NCBI RefSeq assembly: GCF_003076455.1
Contig: NZ_CP020918.1
Span: forward strand, 4,557,117 to 4,621,116
Direction of reading: 5' to 3'
DNA length: 64,000 nt
Origin: Flavobacterium faecale
GTDB lineage: Bacteria > Bacteroidota > Bacteroidia > Flavobacteriales > Flavobacteriaceae
The notes beneath the pieces were generated by a model. It saw nothing but the letters and a program-made list of their open reading frames with translations, did not search any database and was not told the DNA's origin. The position numbers and the translations under genes are program-made. Below are positions 16,781 to 25,357 of the stretch, piece by piece. Position 1 is the stretch's first letter; the number at the start of each line of letters is the position of its first letter.

Positions 16781-18439
16781 TTATTTATCGTCAAAAGCGG
16801 TTTCTGCGGTTTCTTTTTTGACTAGTTTTCGCTTAGCAACATCATAATAATGCTCCACTGTCACATGATTATAACTTTCTGTAGCATTTTCTAAATCATA
16901 AGCGTCTTTGAACCCCTTCAGTTTCACTTTAATATTTTCTTCTTTTGCTCGAATTTCTTTAAACTCACTTATTAAATCCAAAATATCATGTGCAATGTAC
17001 ACTGTATCATGTGCATTGATGATCACACGCGAATTTTCTGGAATAGCATTTAAAGTTTGTTTTATAGAAGCCTTATTAAGAAACGAAACTTCTTGTGCTA
17101 AGTCAATATGAATAACGTCACCATCAACATATTCATCTTTCTTGAAACTGTAAGCTCTTTTCAGGTTTCCTTTCAAGATAAAAATAATACTAATTATCAT
17201 TCCTAGCATTACCCCTTTTAGCAAATCAGTAGCTACTACAGCTACAAGTGTTGCTATAAAAGGTATAAATTGATATTTCCCTTTGTGCCAAAAATGAACA
17301 AAAGTAGCTGGCTTTGCCAACTTATACCCTACCAAAATTAATATGGTAGCCAAAGTAGCCAACGGAATCTTGTTTAGCAAAACCGGTATAGCCACTACAC
17401 TCAATAGTAACAAAACACCGTGTATGATGGCAGACATTTTTGATTTGGCACCTGCATTATTATTGGCAGAGGTACGAACCACAACGGATGTCATAGGCAA
17501 ACCACCCAAAAGAGCACTCACCATATTCCCAATTCCTTGGGCTTTTAACTCCACATTGGTATTGGTATATCTTTTTTGCGCGTCCATTCTATCTGCAGCC
17601 TCAATACACAACAATGTTTCGATTGATGCAACAATAGCAATGGTTATTCCGGTAATCCACACCTTAGGATTGGTAATTCCTGCAAAATTTGGAGTAACTA
17701 TGATCTCTTTAAAATCATCAAACGATTTTGGAACTGGTAACGAAACTAAGTGCGTATTGGCAATTGCCAAATCACTACCTGTTAAAATGAAAAATTCATT
17801 TAATGCAATTCCAGCCAATACTGCAATCAACGCTCCAGGAATAAGTTTTAATTTTTTCAAAAATGGCACTCTATCCCATGAAATTAAGATAATCAATGAA
17901 ACTACGGTTACAAGAACAGCACCAAGTTGAATGTGTCCGAAAATTTCGAACAGTGAAGAAAAGGAGTTATCACCATTTCCCTGTACAAACGATTGATCAC
18001 CTTCAAAATCGGCATCATATCCAAACGCATGCGGAATTTGTTTTAGAATAATAATCACACCAATACCGGCAAGCATTCCTTCGATTACGTTGGTAGGAAA
18101 GTAGTTTGAAATACTACCCGCTTTGATAAAACCTAATCCTAATTGTAGTAATCCAGCAATAAAGACTGAGGTTAAAAAGATATCAAACGCTCCAAAGTCG
18201 GTGATTGCCGTAAGGATAATAGCAGTTAAACCCGCCGCAGGACCAGAAACACTAATATGCGATTGGCTTAAATATCCCACTACAAGTCCGCCTATAATAC
18301 CTGAGATAATTCCAGAAAAAAGTGGGGCTCCAGAAGCCATTGCAATACCCAAACACAAGGGTAAAGCCACTAAAAACACGACCAACCCTGCAGCAAAATC
18401 TGACTTAAGGTTGGCAAAAAGATTGATTTTTTTTGACAT
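16781..18439 (-). CDS. SulP family anion transporter with STAS domain
   Basis: A 552-residue inner-membrane transporter of the SulP/SLC26 family. The N-terminal ~400 residues form the hydrophobic transport domain, with the family start region (FAAGLVVFLVALPLCLGIAMASG) and SGPAAGLTAIILTAI. The C-terminal part from about 430 (DVIHIDLAQEVSFLNKASIK ... VIINAHDTVYIAHDILDLI) is a STAS domain. The substrate could be bicarbonate or sulfate. The adjacent beta-carbonic anhydrase favours bicarbonate, as in SulP-CA pairs, but this is inference. It lies downstream of a small predicted membrane protein gene, with 81 nt between. Confidence 0.92.
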   Translation of the reverse strand: MSKKINLFANLKSDFAAGLVVFLVALPLCLGIAMASGAPLFSGIISGIIGGLVVGYLSQSHISVSGPAAGLTAIILTAITDFGAFDIFLTSVFIAGLLQLGLGFIKAGSISNYFPTNVIEGMLAGIGVIIILKQIPHAFGYDADFEGDQSFVQGNGDNSFSSLFEIFGHIQLGAVLVTVVSLIILISWDRVPFLKKLKLIPGALIAVLAGIALNEFFILTGSDLAIANTHLVSLPVPKSFDDFKEIIVTPNFAGITNPKVWITGITIAIVASIETLLCIEAADRMDAQKRYTNTNVELKAQGIGNMVSALLGGLPMTSVVVRTSANNNAGAKSKMSAIIHGVLLLLSVVAIPVLLNKIPLATLATILILVGYKLAKPATFVHFWHKGKYQFIPFIATLVAVVATDLLKGVMLGMIISIIFILKGNLKRAYSFKKDEYVDGDVIHIDLAQEVSFLNKASIKQTLNAIPENSRVIINAHDTVYIAHDILDLISEFKEIRAKEENIKVKLKGFKDAYDLENATESYNHVTVEHYYDVAKRKLVKKETAETAFDDK

Positions 18440-18520
18440 ACTACTTTTATATAAATTGAAAATAAAAACGACCGTAAATACAAATTTACAAGCTGTTTTT
18501 AACTTATTATTCGAAAGAAA

Positions 18521-18808
18521 CTATGCTAAATCGGGAGGGGGAGAATATATTTTGGCAGAAACCTTATCATGCTTTGACAGGTTTTCAGAAAGAATTAAAC
18601 TAGAATTATTGATTTTTACAATCAAAAAGTTGGGGTAAAAAACAATCGTATTTTCGACAACTTGAACATCATTATTATGTTCATGCTCCTCTTCTGAAAA
18701 TTTACAGATAGACGAAATATCGCATTGCTTTTCTAGTAGAATCACCACAGTGGGCGCTAATAGAAAGGCAACAAACAAGAAAAATAAAAGTCTAGCGATT
18801 AATTTCAT
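18521..18808 (-). CDS. Small membrane-anchored protein of unknown function
   Basis: A 95-residue protein with one N-terminal hydrophobic segment (about 4-25, ARLLFFLFVAFLLAPTVVIL), which may be a signal anchor. The rest includes a histidine/acid patch (EEEHEHNNDV) around 39-48 that could bind metal. I do not recognise the family. It is the first gene before the SulP transporter and carbonic anhydrase on the same strand, so co-transcription with them is possible. Its position suggests, but does not show, a link to ion transport. Confidence 0.55.
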   Translation of the reverse strand: MKLIARLLFFLFVAFLLAPTVVILLEKQCDISSICKFSEEEHEHNNDVQVVENTIVFYPNFLIVKINNSSLILSENLSKHDKVSAKIYSPPPDLA

Positions 18809-18929
18809 ACGTTACAAAAATAAACTTATTCCTGAAAAAAGGACTCTCTTTTTTATAAAGTTAAAAAAAAATTAACACATTTCCTATGTTTTAGACACTA
18901 GACTTCTACAAATCAACTCACTATACTTA

Positions 18930-19400
18930 TTATGCTAACCATGCTTTTAGCATCCAAGTTGTTTTTTCTTGTTCAGCGATAAAGTCACTCATCATTGAGT
19001 TGGTTCCTTCATCGTTCATTGCAGCCGCATCTTCCAAAACTTTGCGTTCTAACTGCAATAGTAAAGACAAAGAATCAACCACCAACTGTACTGCTTTCTC
19101 ATCATTTGATATGTCTTTCCCCACTGGGATGATTGATTTCTGAATATAATCTTCAAATGTGTGCAGCGGTGCTCCCTCGAGTGTTAAAATACGCTCGGCT
19201 ATGCTATCGATTTTTAATTGAGAGTCATTGTATAATTCTTCAAATTTAATATGAAGATCAAAAAAGCGTTTTCCTTTAATATTCCAATGTAAGCCCCTAA
19301 GGTTTTGGTAATAAATTTGAAAATTCGATAGTAAAACATTTAAACTTTCTACCATTTTTACTGATTCTTGAACTGCTAAACCTATACTATTCGTTTTCAT
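18930..19400 (-). CDS. dps: DNA starvation/stationary phase protection protein Dps
   Basis: A ferritin-like dodecameric protein that oxidises Fe(II), stores iron and shields DNA in oxidative stress. The start at ATG 19400 gives 155 residues beginning MKTNSIGLAVQESVK, the normal Dps length; the longer upstream frame runs through the promoter. Ferroxidase residues are seen in LRGLHWNIKG and FFDLHIKFEELYND. It is divergent from oxyR with only 104 nt between starts, which implies control by OxyR. A -7 element TAAATTTG (minus strand, 19427-19434) and a dyad at 19470-19503 lie in that gap. Confidence 0.95.
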   Translation of the reverse strand: MKTNSIGLAVQESVKMVESLNVLLSNFQIYYQNLRGLHWNIKGKRFFDLHIKFEELYNDSQLKIDSIAERILTLEGAPLHTFEDYIQKSIIPVGKDISNDEKAVQLVVDSLSLLLQLERKVLEDAAAMNDEGTNSMMSDFIAEQEKTTWMLKAWLA

Positions 19401-19426
19401 ACTTATTATTTTATTATTTATACCAA

Positions 19427-19434
19427 CAAATTTA
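19427..19434 (-). promoter_or_regulatory. Candidate -7 element of dps
   Basis: TAAATTTG on the minus strand fits TAnnTTTG and ends 26 nt before the dps ATG. Confidence 0.5.
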
Positions 19435-19469
19435 CAGAGAAAACTAGCAAATAAACTATAAAGTAAATT

Positions 19470-19503
19470 GATAGTATTTATCTTTGTATCAAATAATACT
19501 ATC
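19470..19503. promoter_or_regulatory. Inverted repeat in the dps-oxyR gap, candidate OxyR operator
   Basis: GATAGTATT (19470-19478) is repeated as its exact complement AATACTATC (19495-19503), with a 16-nt spacer. The oxyR -7 candidate TATCTTTG (19479-19486) sits between the arms. ATAG/CTAT half-sites recall OxyR sites, but the spacing differs from the E. coli pattern. Binding here would fit autorepression of oxyR and control of dps. Confidence 0.5.
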
Positions 19504-19504
19504 A

Positions 19505-20446
19505 ATGACCATCACACAATTGAAATATGTTCTTGCAGTAGCAGAACACAAAAACTTTACACTAGCTGCCGAAAAATGTTTTGTTACTCAACCGACCTTG
19601 AGTATGCAAATTCAGAAAATAGAAGAAGAGTTAAGCATCACCATTTTTGACCGTAGCAAAAAACCCATTCAATTGACTGATATTGGTCAGAAAATTGTAA
19701 ACCAAGCCAAAAATATAGTAAACGAAGCCGATCGTATTCAGGATATTGTCGAACAACAGAAAGGCTTTATAGGTGGCGAATTTAGATTGGGAATCATCCC
19801 GACGATTATGCCAACCTTGCTACCTATGTTTCTAAGCAACTTCATCAATAAATATCCTAAAGTTAAATTGATTATCGAAGAATTGAATACCGAAGAAATT
19901 ATAACCAAACTAAACAACGGACATCTTGATGCTGCAATTGCGGCTACCCCATTGATGGAAGAAAAAATTAAAGAAGTTGTTTTGTACTTCGAACCATTTG
20001 TTGCCTACATTCCCGAAAATCATGAACATTTTCAGAAGAAAGAGATCGAGATCAACGACTTAAACCTTGATGAAATATTACTCCTTCAAGACGGTCACTG
20101 TTTTAGAGACGGAATTATAAACTTGTGCAAAAACAGCAACAATAATGATACAAATCGATTTCAAATAGAAAGTGGTAGTTTTGAGACTTTAATCAAACTT
20201 GCAGACGAGGGTTTAGGAACCACACTCCTACCGTTTTTACACACACTTGACCTGAAGGAGAAAGACAAACAAAAACTGCGTCATTTTGTAGAACCAAAGC
20301 CAGCACGTGAGGTGAGTTTAATTTATCCAAAAAACGAATTAAAAATCCAGATTATTGATGCCTTGCGTAGTACCATAGCGGGTGTAATCAAGGGAGCGAT
20401 TGTTTTTCAAAACGTACAAATCATCAGCCCATTGCAGAAGAAATAA
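19505..20446 (+). CDS. oxyR: Hydrogen peroxide-responsive LysR-type regulator OxyR
   Basis: A LysR-family regulator of 313 residues from ATG 19505; a longer frame starting at 19484 would begin inside the -7 box. The N-terminal winged helix (TITQLKYVLAVAEHKNFTLAAEKCFVTQPTLS) binds DNA. The regulatory domain contains DGHCFRDGIINLC, in which the two cysteines fall at positions 199 and 208, the same numbers as the redox-switch cysteines of E. coli OxyR. The protein is thus expected to sense H2O2 by an intramolecular disulfide. It is divergent from dps, a classical OxyR target. Confidence 0.93.
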   Translation: MTITQLKYVLAVAEHKNFTLAAEKCFVTQPTLSMQIQKIEEELSITIFDRSKKPIQLTDIGQKIVNQAKNIVNEADRIQDIVEQQKGFIGGEFRLGIIPTIMPTLLPMFLSNFINKYPKVKLIIEELNTEEIITKLNNGHLDAAIAATPLMEEKIKEVVLYFEPFVAYIPENHEHFQKKEIEINDLNLDEILLLQDGHCFRDGIINLCKNSNNNDTNRFQIESGSFETLIKLADEGLGTTLLPFLHTLDLKEKDKQKLRHFVEPKPAREVSLIYPKNELKIQIIDALRSTIAGVIKGAIVFQNVQIISPLQKK

Positions 20447-20477
20447 AAAAAGGAACCTACAAAGGGTTCCTTTTTTT
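20445..20477. terminator. Bidirectional terminator between oxyR and the 65-residue gene
   Basis: A-run, GGAACC, 7-nt loop, GGTTCC, T-run. Works on both strands in a convergent gap. Confidence 0.88.
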
Positions 20478-20517
20478 ATTTCTTTCAGTATTCTTTTCGA
20501 TGGGGCAAAAAGAGCGA

Positions 20518-20715
20518 CTATTTGTTTACAATTGTGAGACATTTTTTTAACATGGGTTTCTCACTTGTAAAATATAAAAGCCAATTTCTTAAATGTTCGA
20601 TCTCATACGGCAGTAAAATATTTGCTGCCTTTCTTAATTCTTTCGAAAAACGAATCGGATCCAAACTTGCTCTTTCGAGCATCCCTTTTGTGTAATCATA
20701 AATCATTCTTGACAT
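20518..20715 (-). CDS. Small unknown protein, paralogue 1 of a tandem pair
   Basis: The start at 20715 gives 65 residues (MSRMIYDYTKGMLERASLDP...). It is the same length as, and similar throughout to, the protein at 20926-21123: both have YDYTK/FDYTK, LERxSxDPxxFxKEL, LLPxExExLxxWL and EKPxLxxCLxIVN. The conservation over the full length of two small proteins argues that both are real. It is likely soluble and helical, and contains no motif that I know. The longer frame up to 20757 is less likely because the second copy starts at the equivalent methionine. Confidence 0.7.
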   Translation of the reverse strand: MSRMIYDYTKGMLERASLDPIRFSKELRKAANILLPYEIEHLRNWLLYFTSEKPMLKKCLTIVNK

Positions 20716-20889
20716 AACAATTAGGTTTAAAAGATTAATTTTTTTATTCTTCTGCAAGGTACAAAAGAAGACTAGTTTTTACGTTAAAAAACACAAAATA
20801 ATCGATTAAATACATAAAATATATTTAAATGTAAATTTTTACTTATAAATAAACTCAATCAAATAAGACTTTTAATTAATAAAATAGTA

Positions 20890-20915
20890 AAAAAAAAGGA
20901 ACCCGAAAAGGTTCC
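20890..20915 (-). terminator. Intrinsic terminator of paralogue 2
   Basis: On the minus strand GGAACC-TTTTCG-GGTTCC followed by a nine-T run, 11 nt past the stop. Confidence 0.85.
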
Positions 20916-20925
20916 TGATATACTA

Positions 20926-21123
20926 TTATCGGTTAACGATGAGCAAACATTGTTGTAACTCCGGTTTCTCAACGACAAACACATAGAGCCACTGCTTTAA
21001 TTCTTCCAATTCGAAAGGTAACAATGTTTTTATTGCTTTCTGTAATTCCTTACCAAACAATAAAGGATCGAAACTAACGCGCTCTAAGATAGACTTCGTG
21101 TAGTCAAACATTACTTTAGACAT
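20926..21123 (-). CDS. Small unknown protein, paralogue 2 of a tandem pair
   Basis: A 65-residue protein (MSKVMFDYTKSILERVSFDP...KQWLYVFVVEKPELQQCLLIVNR), clearly related to the product of 20518-20715. It ends at its own terminator, so the two paralogues are separate transcription units. No signal peptide or membrane helix. The function is unknown. The pair may be a Bacteroidetes-specific family, which I cannot confirm by search. Confidence 0.72.
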   Translation of the reverse strand: MSKVMFDYTKSILERVSFDPLLFGKELQKAIKTLLPFELEELKQWLYVFVVEKPELQQCLLIVNR

Positions 21124-21235
21124 AACTAAAAAAATTGTTGTTTATAAATTACTTGTGAGTAAAAATACACATTTTGTACAATAAAGCGTGTATTTTTAAC
21201 AATTATTTTTGAAAACGAAATACTACGAATATAAT

Positions 21236-21901
21236 TTATGGCTTTTTAGTGGCCCTAAACATTTCTCTTTTACCAGGAGGACCAGCTAACTTTTCGACGG
21301 TAAAACCAACCTCGATCATGCTTCTTTTTACTACACCACGTGCAGCATAAGTGACCAAAACACCATTATCTTTCAAGGCATTATACATTTTTCTGAAAAT
21401 TTCTGTACTCCATAGCTCAGGTTGCACGCGGTAACCAAAAGCATCAAAATAAATAAGGTCAAATTGTTGTACATCGTCAATGGCTTCAAAAAATTGTTGC
21501 CTTTTCTCTAAACTAAAAGAATTGTCTATTTGCACCCTCTCTCCCCAAGCAATTTGATGCATTTGATCATAAACTGGTTTTTGGTCATCTGCATTCAGTT
21601 CGGTTACATAATTCATAGCCTCTAACTCTTCCGCAGATATAGGGTAGGCTTCTACGCCGGTATAGGTTATAGTCTGCTCCATCTTTTTACTTTCCAAAAA
21701 AGTGATAAAGGCATTCAGACCGGTACCAAAACCAATTTCAAGAATTGAAACGGGCTGTTTTGCAAAAAGTGCTAACCCATTTTTGATAAATACGTGTTGC
21801 GCCTCTTGAATGGCACCATGTTTTGAATGGTAGTTTTCATTCCACTCCTTTATATGTATAGTTGTTGAACCGTCTTCAGTCTGTATAATTTCTCTTTCCA
21901 A
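21236..21901 (-). CDS. mnmD: tRNA 5-(aminomethyl)-2-thiouridine methyltransferase MnmD
   Basis: A SAM-dependent methyltransferase (221 residues) that makes the final methylation of mnm5(s2)U34 in tRNA. The SAM-binding motif is LEIGFGTGLNAFITF. The family signature DLIYFDAFGYRVQPELWS and the later YAARGVVKRSMIEVGF and GPPGKREM are present. In Enterobacteria this domain is fused with an FAD oxidase as MnmC; here it stands alone, as in many other bacteria. A -7 candidate TAATTTTG (minus strand, 21948-21955) lies upstream. It is divergent from ilvE. Confidence 0.9.
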   Translation of the reverse strand: MEREIIQTEDGSTTIHIKEWNENYHSKHGAIQEAQHVFIKNGLALFAKQPVSILEIGFGTGLNAFITFLESKKMEQTITYTGVEAYPISAEELEAMNYVTELNADDQKPVYDQMHQIAWGERVQIDNSFSLEKRQQFFEAIDDVQQFDLIYFDAFGYRVQPELWSTEIFRKMYNALKDNGVLVTYAARGVVKRSMIEVGFTVEKLAGPPGKREMFRATKKP

Positions 21902-22100
21902 AATAATCGATTGTTTAAATTTCTGCCATTCCTATTTTGGCGTCAAGCAAAATTAACCAAAACAAAAACAAATTAGATAAAAATAAAGTCTTATTTCAAT
22001 TATCTACTACAAAACTCAAGTAAATCTTTTGGGATACTACACTAAAAATATTTAGAAAAATTTTAATTGCGAGAGCAGGTTTTTATTGTACTTTTTTCTT

Positions 22101-22108
22101 TATTTTTG
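22101..22108 (+). promoter_or_regulatory. Candidate -7 element of ilvE
   Basis: TATTTTTG fits the consensus. It lies about 90 nt before the ATG, leaving a long leader. No -33 at ideal spacing is obvious. Confidence 0.45.
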
Positions 22109-22198
22109 CTTGAACGGAAATTTTTTAACAGTGATTCGCAAAAAAGAGGCCACTGAGAATTCATTTTCTAACAAAATAACACATAACATTACCTAATT

Positions 22199-23269
22199 AT
22201 GAGTACAACTCAAGCTAACAAAATTGAAATAAACAAAGTAGCAACTTCAAAAATCAACCAAGTTGATTTTGACAACCTAAACTTTGGATCTGTCTTCACA
22301 GATCATTTATTGGAGTGTGATTTTAAAAATGGAGAATGGCAAACACCCGTCATTAAACCGTATGCACCTTTTTTGTTAGATCCATCTGCTCGCGTTTTTC
22401 ATTATGGCCAAGCTATTTTTGAAGGTATGAAAGCATATAAGGATGAACAAGATTCTATATGGTTGTTTAGACCTGATGAAAATTTCAATCGATTTAATTC
22501 GTCTGCAGTTCGTATGGCTATGCCAGAGGTTCCAGAAGAAGTTTTTATGAACGGACTTAACGAATTATTGAAATTGGATCATGAATGGATCAAAAAAGGA
22601 CTTGGAAATACATTATATATCAGACCTTTTTTGATTGCTACAGGTGAAGGCGTTATCGCAAATCCATCTGAAGACTATAAATTCATGATTATTCTTTCAC
22701 CTGCAAAAGCATATTATTCAGGAGAAGTAAAAGTTTTGATCGCTGAGCACTATAGCCGTGCTGCCAATGGCGGAATTGGAGCTGCAAAAACTGCGGGTAA
22801 CTATGCTGGGCAATTTTACCCAACTAGTTTGGCAAACAAACAAGGTTTTCAACAAATCATCTGGACAGACGATGCAACGCATACCAAACTAGAGGAAGCG
22901 GGAACTATGAATGTTTTCTTCAGAATCAACGATACCTTATTTACTGCTCCAGTAAGCGAAAGAATTCTTGACGGTGTAACCAGAAAGAGTTTGATCGACA
23001 TGGCAAAAAAAGAAGGATTGGATATAGAGGTTCGTCCAGTTTTGGTATCTGAACTAGTTGAAGCATCTAAAAACGGATCGTTAAAAGAAATTTTTGGTGC
23101 AGGTACTGCAGCGGTGATCAGCCCAATTGCTGGTTTCTCCTACAGAGACGAATACTATGAACTACCGAAAGTTTCAGACTCTTTTGCTATGATTTTAAAA
23201 GAGAAATTGACAAACATGCAACACAAATTAATCGAAGACACTTACGGGTGGACGGTTAAAGTATCCTAA
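22199..23269 (+). CDS. ilvE: Branched-chain amino acid aminotransferase
   Basis: A PLP-dependent class IV transaminase catalysing the last step of valine, leucine and isoleucine synthesis, and the first of their breakdown. The 356 residues fit the BCAT2-like subfamily. FHYGQAIFEGMKAYK is the N-terminal signature. The PLP lysine is in GAAKTAGNYAGQF. The following EEAGTMNVFF and LDGVTRKSLIDMA are conserved. It is a monocistronic unit with a strong terminator at 23411-23446 shared with the opposite gene. Confidence 0.95.
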   Translation: MSTTQANKIEINKVATSKINQVDFDNLNFGSVFTDHLLECDFKNGEWQTPVIKPYAPFLLDPSARVFHYGQAIFEGMKAYKDEQDSIWLFRPDENFNRFNSSAVRMAMPEVPEEVFMNGLNELLKLDHEWIKKGLGNTLYIRPFLIATGEGVIANPSEDYKFMIILSPAKAYYSGEVKVLIAEHYSRAANGGIGAAKTAGNYAGQFYPTSLANKQGFQQIIWTDDATHTKLEEAGTMNVFFRINDTLFTAPVSERILDGVTRKSLIDMAKKEGLDIEVRPVLVSELVEASKNGSLKEIFGAGTAAVISPIAGFSYRDEYYELPKVSDSFAMILKEKLTNMQHKLIEDTYGWTVKVS

Positions 23270-23410
23270 TCAGTAAGATACTAAGCTTCTAAGATACTGA
23301 GTTTCTAAGTTTTTATTTTAGCGACAATTATATCTTTTATGATTGTGGTTTTAAATTTTGTGAACTAGAATAACTTTATAAAATCTTAGTTTAGTTTTAC
23401 ATAAAGCAAA

Positions 23411-23446
23411 AGAGCGATTTTCTGATAGAAAATCGCTCTTTTTTAT
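23411..23446. terminator. Bidirectional terminator between ilvE and the pyrophosphatase gene
   Basis: AGAGCGATTTTC-TGATA-GAAAATCGCTCT followed by a T-run. The left side is A-rich, so it can act in both directions; its tail reaches the stop region of the minus-strand gene. Confidence 0.9.
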
Positions 23447-23829
23447 TTGTCTAATATTTTCGAGAAATCGGGTTTAAAATAATTAGGGCCTTTCATTACT
23501 TTTCCATCTTCACGGTAAATTGGATTTCCGTCTGCACTAAGCTTACTCATATTACTACGCTGAATCTCGTCAAAAACTTCTTCGATTTTGTGTTGCAAAC
23601 CGTGTTCGATAATGGTACCACACAAAATATACATCATATCTCCGAGCGCATCGGCAATTTCGACCAAGTCATCATTTTGAACTGCTTCAAGATACTCTTC
23701 ATTCTCCTCTTTCATTAACTTATAACGAAGGATTTTTTTCTCTTCAGGCAAATTAGCAATAGGCTTATCACTGTGACCAATTTTAAATGCGGTATGAAAC
23801 TCCTTGACTGCTTCTAATTGTTTTTGCAT
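23443..23829 (-). CDS. MazG-like nucleoside triphosphate pyrophosphohydrolase
   Basis: A 128-residue all-alpha NTP pyrophosphatase-like protein. It has the family metal motif in two parts: LMKEENEEYLEA and VEIADALGDMMYIL (E-x2-E, then E-x2-D). Related proteins are named phosphoribosyl-ATP pyrophosphatase-like or nucleoside triphosphate pyrophosphohydrolase. There is no HisI partner here, so a housekeeping role in nucleotide clean-up is more likely than histidine synthesis. It converges with ilvE and diverges from a small membrane protein gene. Confidence 0.82.
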   Translation of the reverse strand: MQKQLEAVKEFHTAFKIGHSDKPIANLPEEKKILRYKLMKEENEEYLEAVQNDDLVEIADALGDMMYILCGTIIEHGLQHKIEEVFDEIQRSNMSKLSADGNPIYREDGKVMKGPNYFKPDFSKILDK

Positions 23830-23909
23830 AATTTTTAACGTTTAAATGAAAAGGCAAATTAGCAACAAATACTATACAATTGCTTACTTTTGTCAAAAAA
23901 AATAAAACT

Positions 23910-24098
23910 ATGTTTAGTTCAGGACAATTGGTATTTGCTGTATGTTTTTTTGTTGCCTTTGTAATTGCAGCCATCTACTCCTATCGCAAAGATTTGGCAC
24001 TACACAAGGTGTATTACAAAGGGAATTACAAAGTTCTCTTGGGCTTTATCCTCTTCATAAGTTTACTGTTTATAATCAAAATCTATTTCAAACGATAA
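23910..24098 (+). CDS. Small two-helix membrane protein of unknown function
   Basis: 62 residues from ATG 23910, with two hydrophobic helices (about 6-24, FAVCFFVAFVIAAIYSY, and 41-58, LLGFILFISLLFII) joined by a basic loop. The frame extends upstream to 23880, but a TACTTTTG -7 candidate at 23885-23892 makes the later ATG the proper start. I do not recognise the family. A hairpin terminator follows. Confidence 0.62.
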   Translation: MFSSGQLVFAVCFFVAFVIAAIYSYRKDLALHKVYYKGNYKVLLGFILFISLLFIIKIYFKR

Positions 24099-24130
24099 TT
24101 CATAGACCGTTATCAAATTGGTATATAAGT

Positions 24131-24165
24131 AAAAAGGCTGTTTCATGATTTTGAAACAGCCTTTT
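24131..24165. terminator. Bidirectional terminator before the PPK2 gene end
   Basis: AAAAGGCTGTTTCA, short loop, TGAAACAGCCTTTT. It lies in the gap between a plus-strand small gene and the minus-strand PPK2 gene. Confidence 0.85.
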
Positions 24166-24168
24166 CTA

Positions 24169-25044
24169 TTATTCCTTCAATTGCTCTCGGTACATAGCAA
24201 AATTCATTTTTACCTTATCATCCAATTCAGGTTCTTTTATATCGGTGTATTTTTGCATTTCTTCCCAAATGATTTTGGCTACGATATAGCGCGCCATATC
24301 CTTATCATCTGATGGAACAATGTACCAAGGTGCATTTTCTGTAGCCGTCTTATTGATTGCTTCTTCGTAGTATTGCATATATTCGTCCCAATGTTCACGT
24401 TCCTTCAAATCTCCTGGCGAAAATTTCCAATGGTGTTCCTCATTTTCCAATCGGCGCAATAAACGTTTGCGTTGCTCCTCTTTGCTCATGTGGAAATAAA
24501 ATTTGATCACAATCGTACCGTTTTGCGTAATGTGCTTTTCAAAATTATTGATTTGCTCCATTCTATCCTCCCAAAACTGTGGCGTTATATCTTGTATTTT
24601 TTCGATTCCAGGTAAATTCTCGTTCAATATATACTCAGGATGCACACGCGTCACAAGTACATTCTCGTAATGCGTACGGTTAAAAATCGCAAACTTCCCT
24701 TTCTCTGGCAATGCAATATAGTGTCTCCATAAATAATCATGCTCCAACTCCGTTGAGTTAGGTGTTTTAAAACTATTAACCACCACTCCTCTAGCATTAA
24801 ACTCCTTAAAAACTTCTCGAATCAAACTGTCCTTACCCGACGTATCCATTCCTTGCAGGCAAATCAAAACCCCATAACGATTGTGGGCATACATCACATC
24901 TTGCAATTCGCTCAATTTTTCGCGTACATTATCAAGTTTATCCTCCTTATCATCATCACTTGCTTTGTTATTCAAGTCAGTCGGAATATCTTTTAATTGT
25001 ATGGGTGCTGTTACTTTAAAGTCTTTTGGATCTATTGATTTCAT
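24169..25044 (-). CDS. Polyphosphate kinase 2 family protein
   Basis: A 291-residue kinase of the PPK2 family, which transfers phosphate between polyphosphate and nucleoside phosphates. The Walker A-like motif is LQGMDTSGKDSLIREVF. The lid and basic region are in FAIFNRTHYENVLVTRVHP and MSKEEQRKRLLRRLENEEHHWKFS, followed by the usual DLKEREHWDEYMQYYEEA. The subclass (ADP- or AMP-preferring) cannot be fixed by reading. It is a single gene, not linked here to ppk1 or ppx. Confidence 0.92.
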   Translation of the reverse strand: MKSIDPKDFKVTAPIQLKDIPTDLNNKASDDDKEDKLDNVREKLSELQDVMYAHNRYGVLICLQGMDTSGKDSLIREVFKEFNARGVVVNSFKTPNSTELEHDYLWRHYIALPEKGKFAIFNRTHYENVLVTRVHPEYILNENLPGIEKIQDITPQFWEDRMEQINNFEKHITQNGTIVIKFYFHMSKEEQRKRLLRRLENEEHHWKFSPGDLKEREHWDEYMQYYEEAINKTATENAPWYIVPSDDKDMARYIVAKIIWEEMQKYTDIKEPELDDKVKMNFAMYREQLKE

Positions 25045-25083
25045 CTGTTTATTAATTTTTGTTTACGTAAATATACTAGACAT

Positions 25084-25228
25084 GGAGCAATTTCCTGCTT
25101 TCCGTTGCAATACTTTTTGCGCAATTGTTTTTTTGTTAGGTCGCCACAGGAGCTTCTTTCAGTCGCTCTGTTTCTTCCACAAAAAACACAATTCCACTGC
25201 AAAGTATTTTCACTATAATCAGGGCTAG
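25084..25228 (-). repeat. Nested-hairpin intergenic element, copy A
   Basis: An imperfect palindrome of about 145 bp in the gap between the PPK2 gene and the L,D-transpeptidase gene. AT-rich arms (ACAAAAAA...CAATT..GTATT) flank a GC-rich core reading GGTCGCCACAGGAGCTTCTTT. The outer ends match those of copies at 26354, 41525, 50290 and 57721. It fills most of the 313-nt gene-free stretch 25045-25357. Confidence 0.7.
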
Positions 25229-25357
25229 GCATTCGAACGATCAAAAACGATCTTTGATAAATATCTCGATTCTGTTTTTTAAAAACCAAATTAGCCTAAA
25301 AAAGATAAACGACTAGTTGAAACAACTAGCCGTCTATCACCCCAAAAACTAAACCTA

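Noticed and set aside
17343..17930. Plus-strand open frame of 195 codons
   Set aside because: It lies antisense inside the SulP gene, with no family motif and a hydrophobic pattern that is a reflection of the real gene.
18521..18638. Plus-strand frame overlapping the small membrane protein gene (18123-18638)
   Set aside because: Mostly antisense to SulP; no motif and no promoter.
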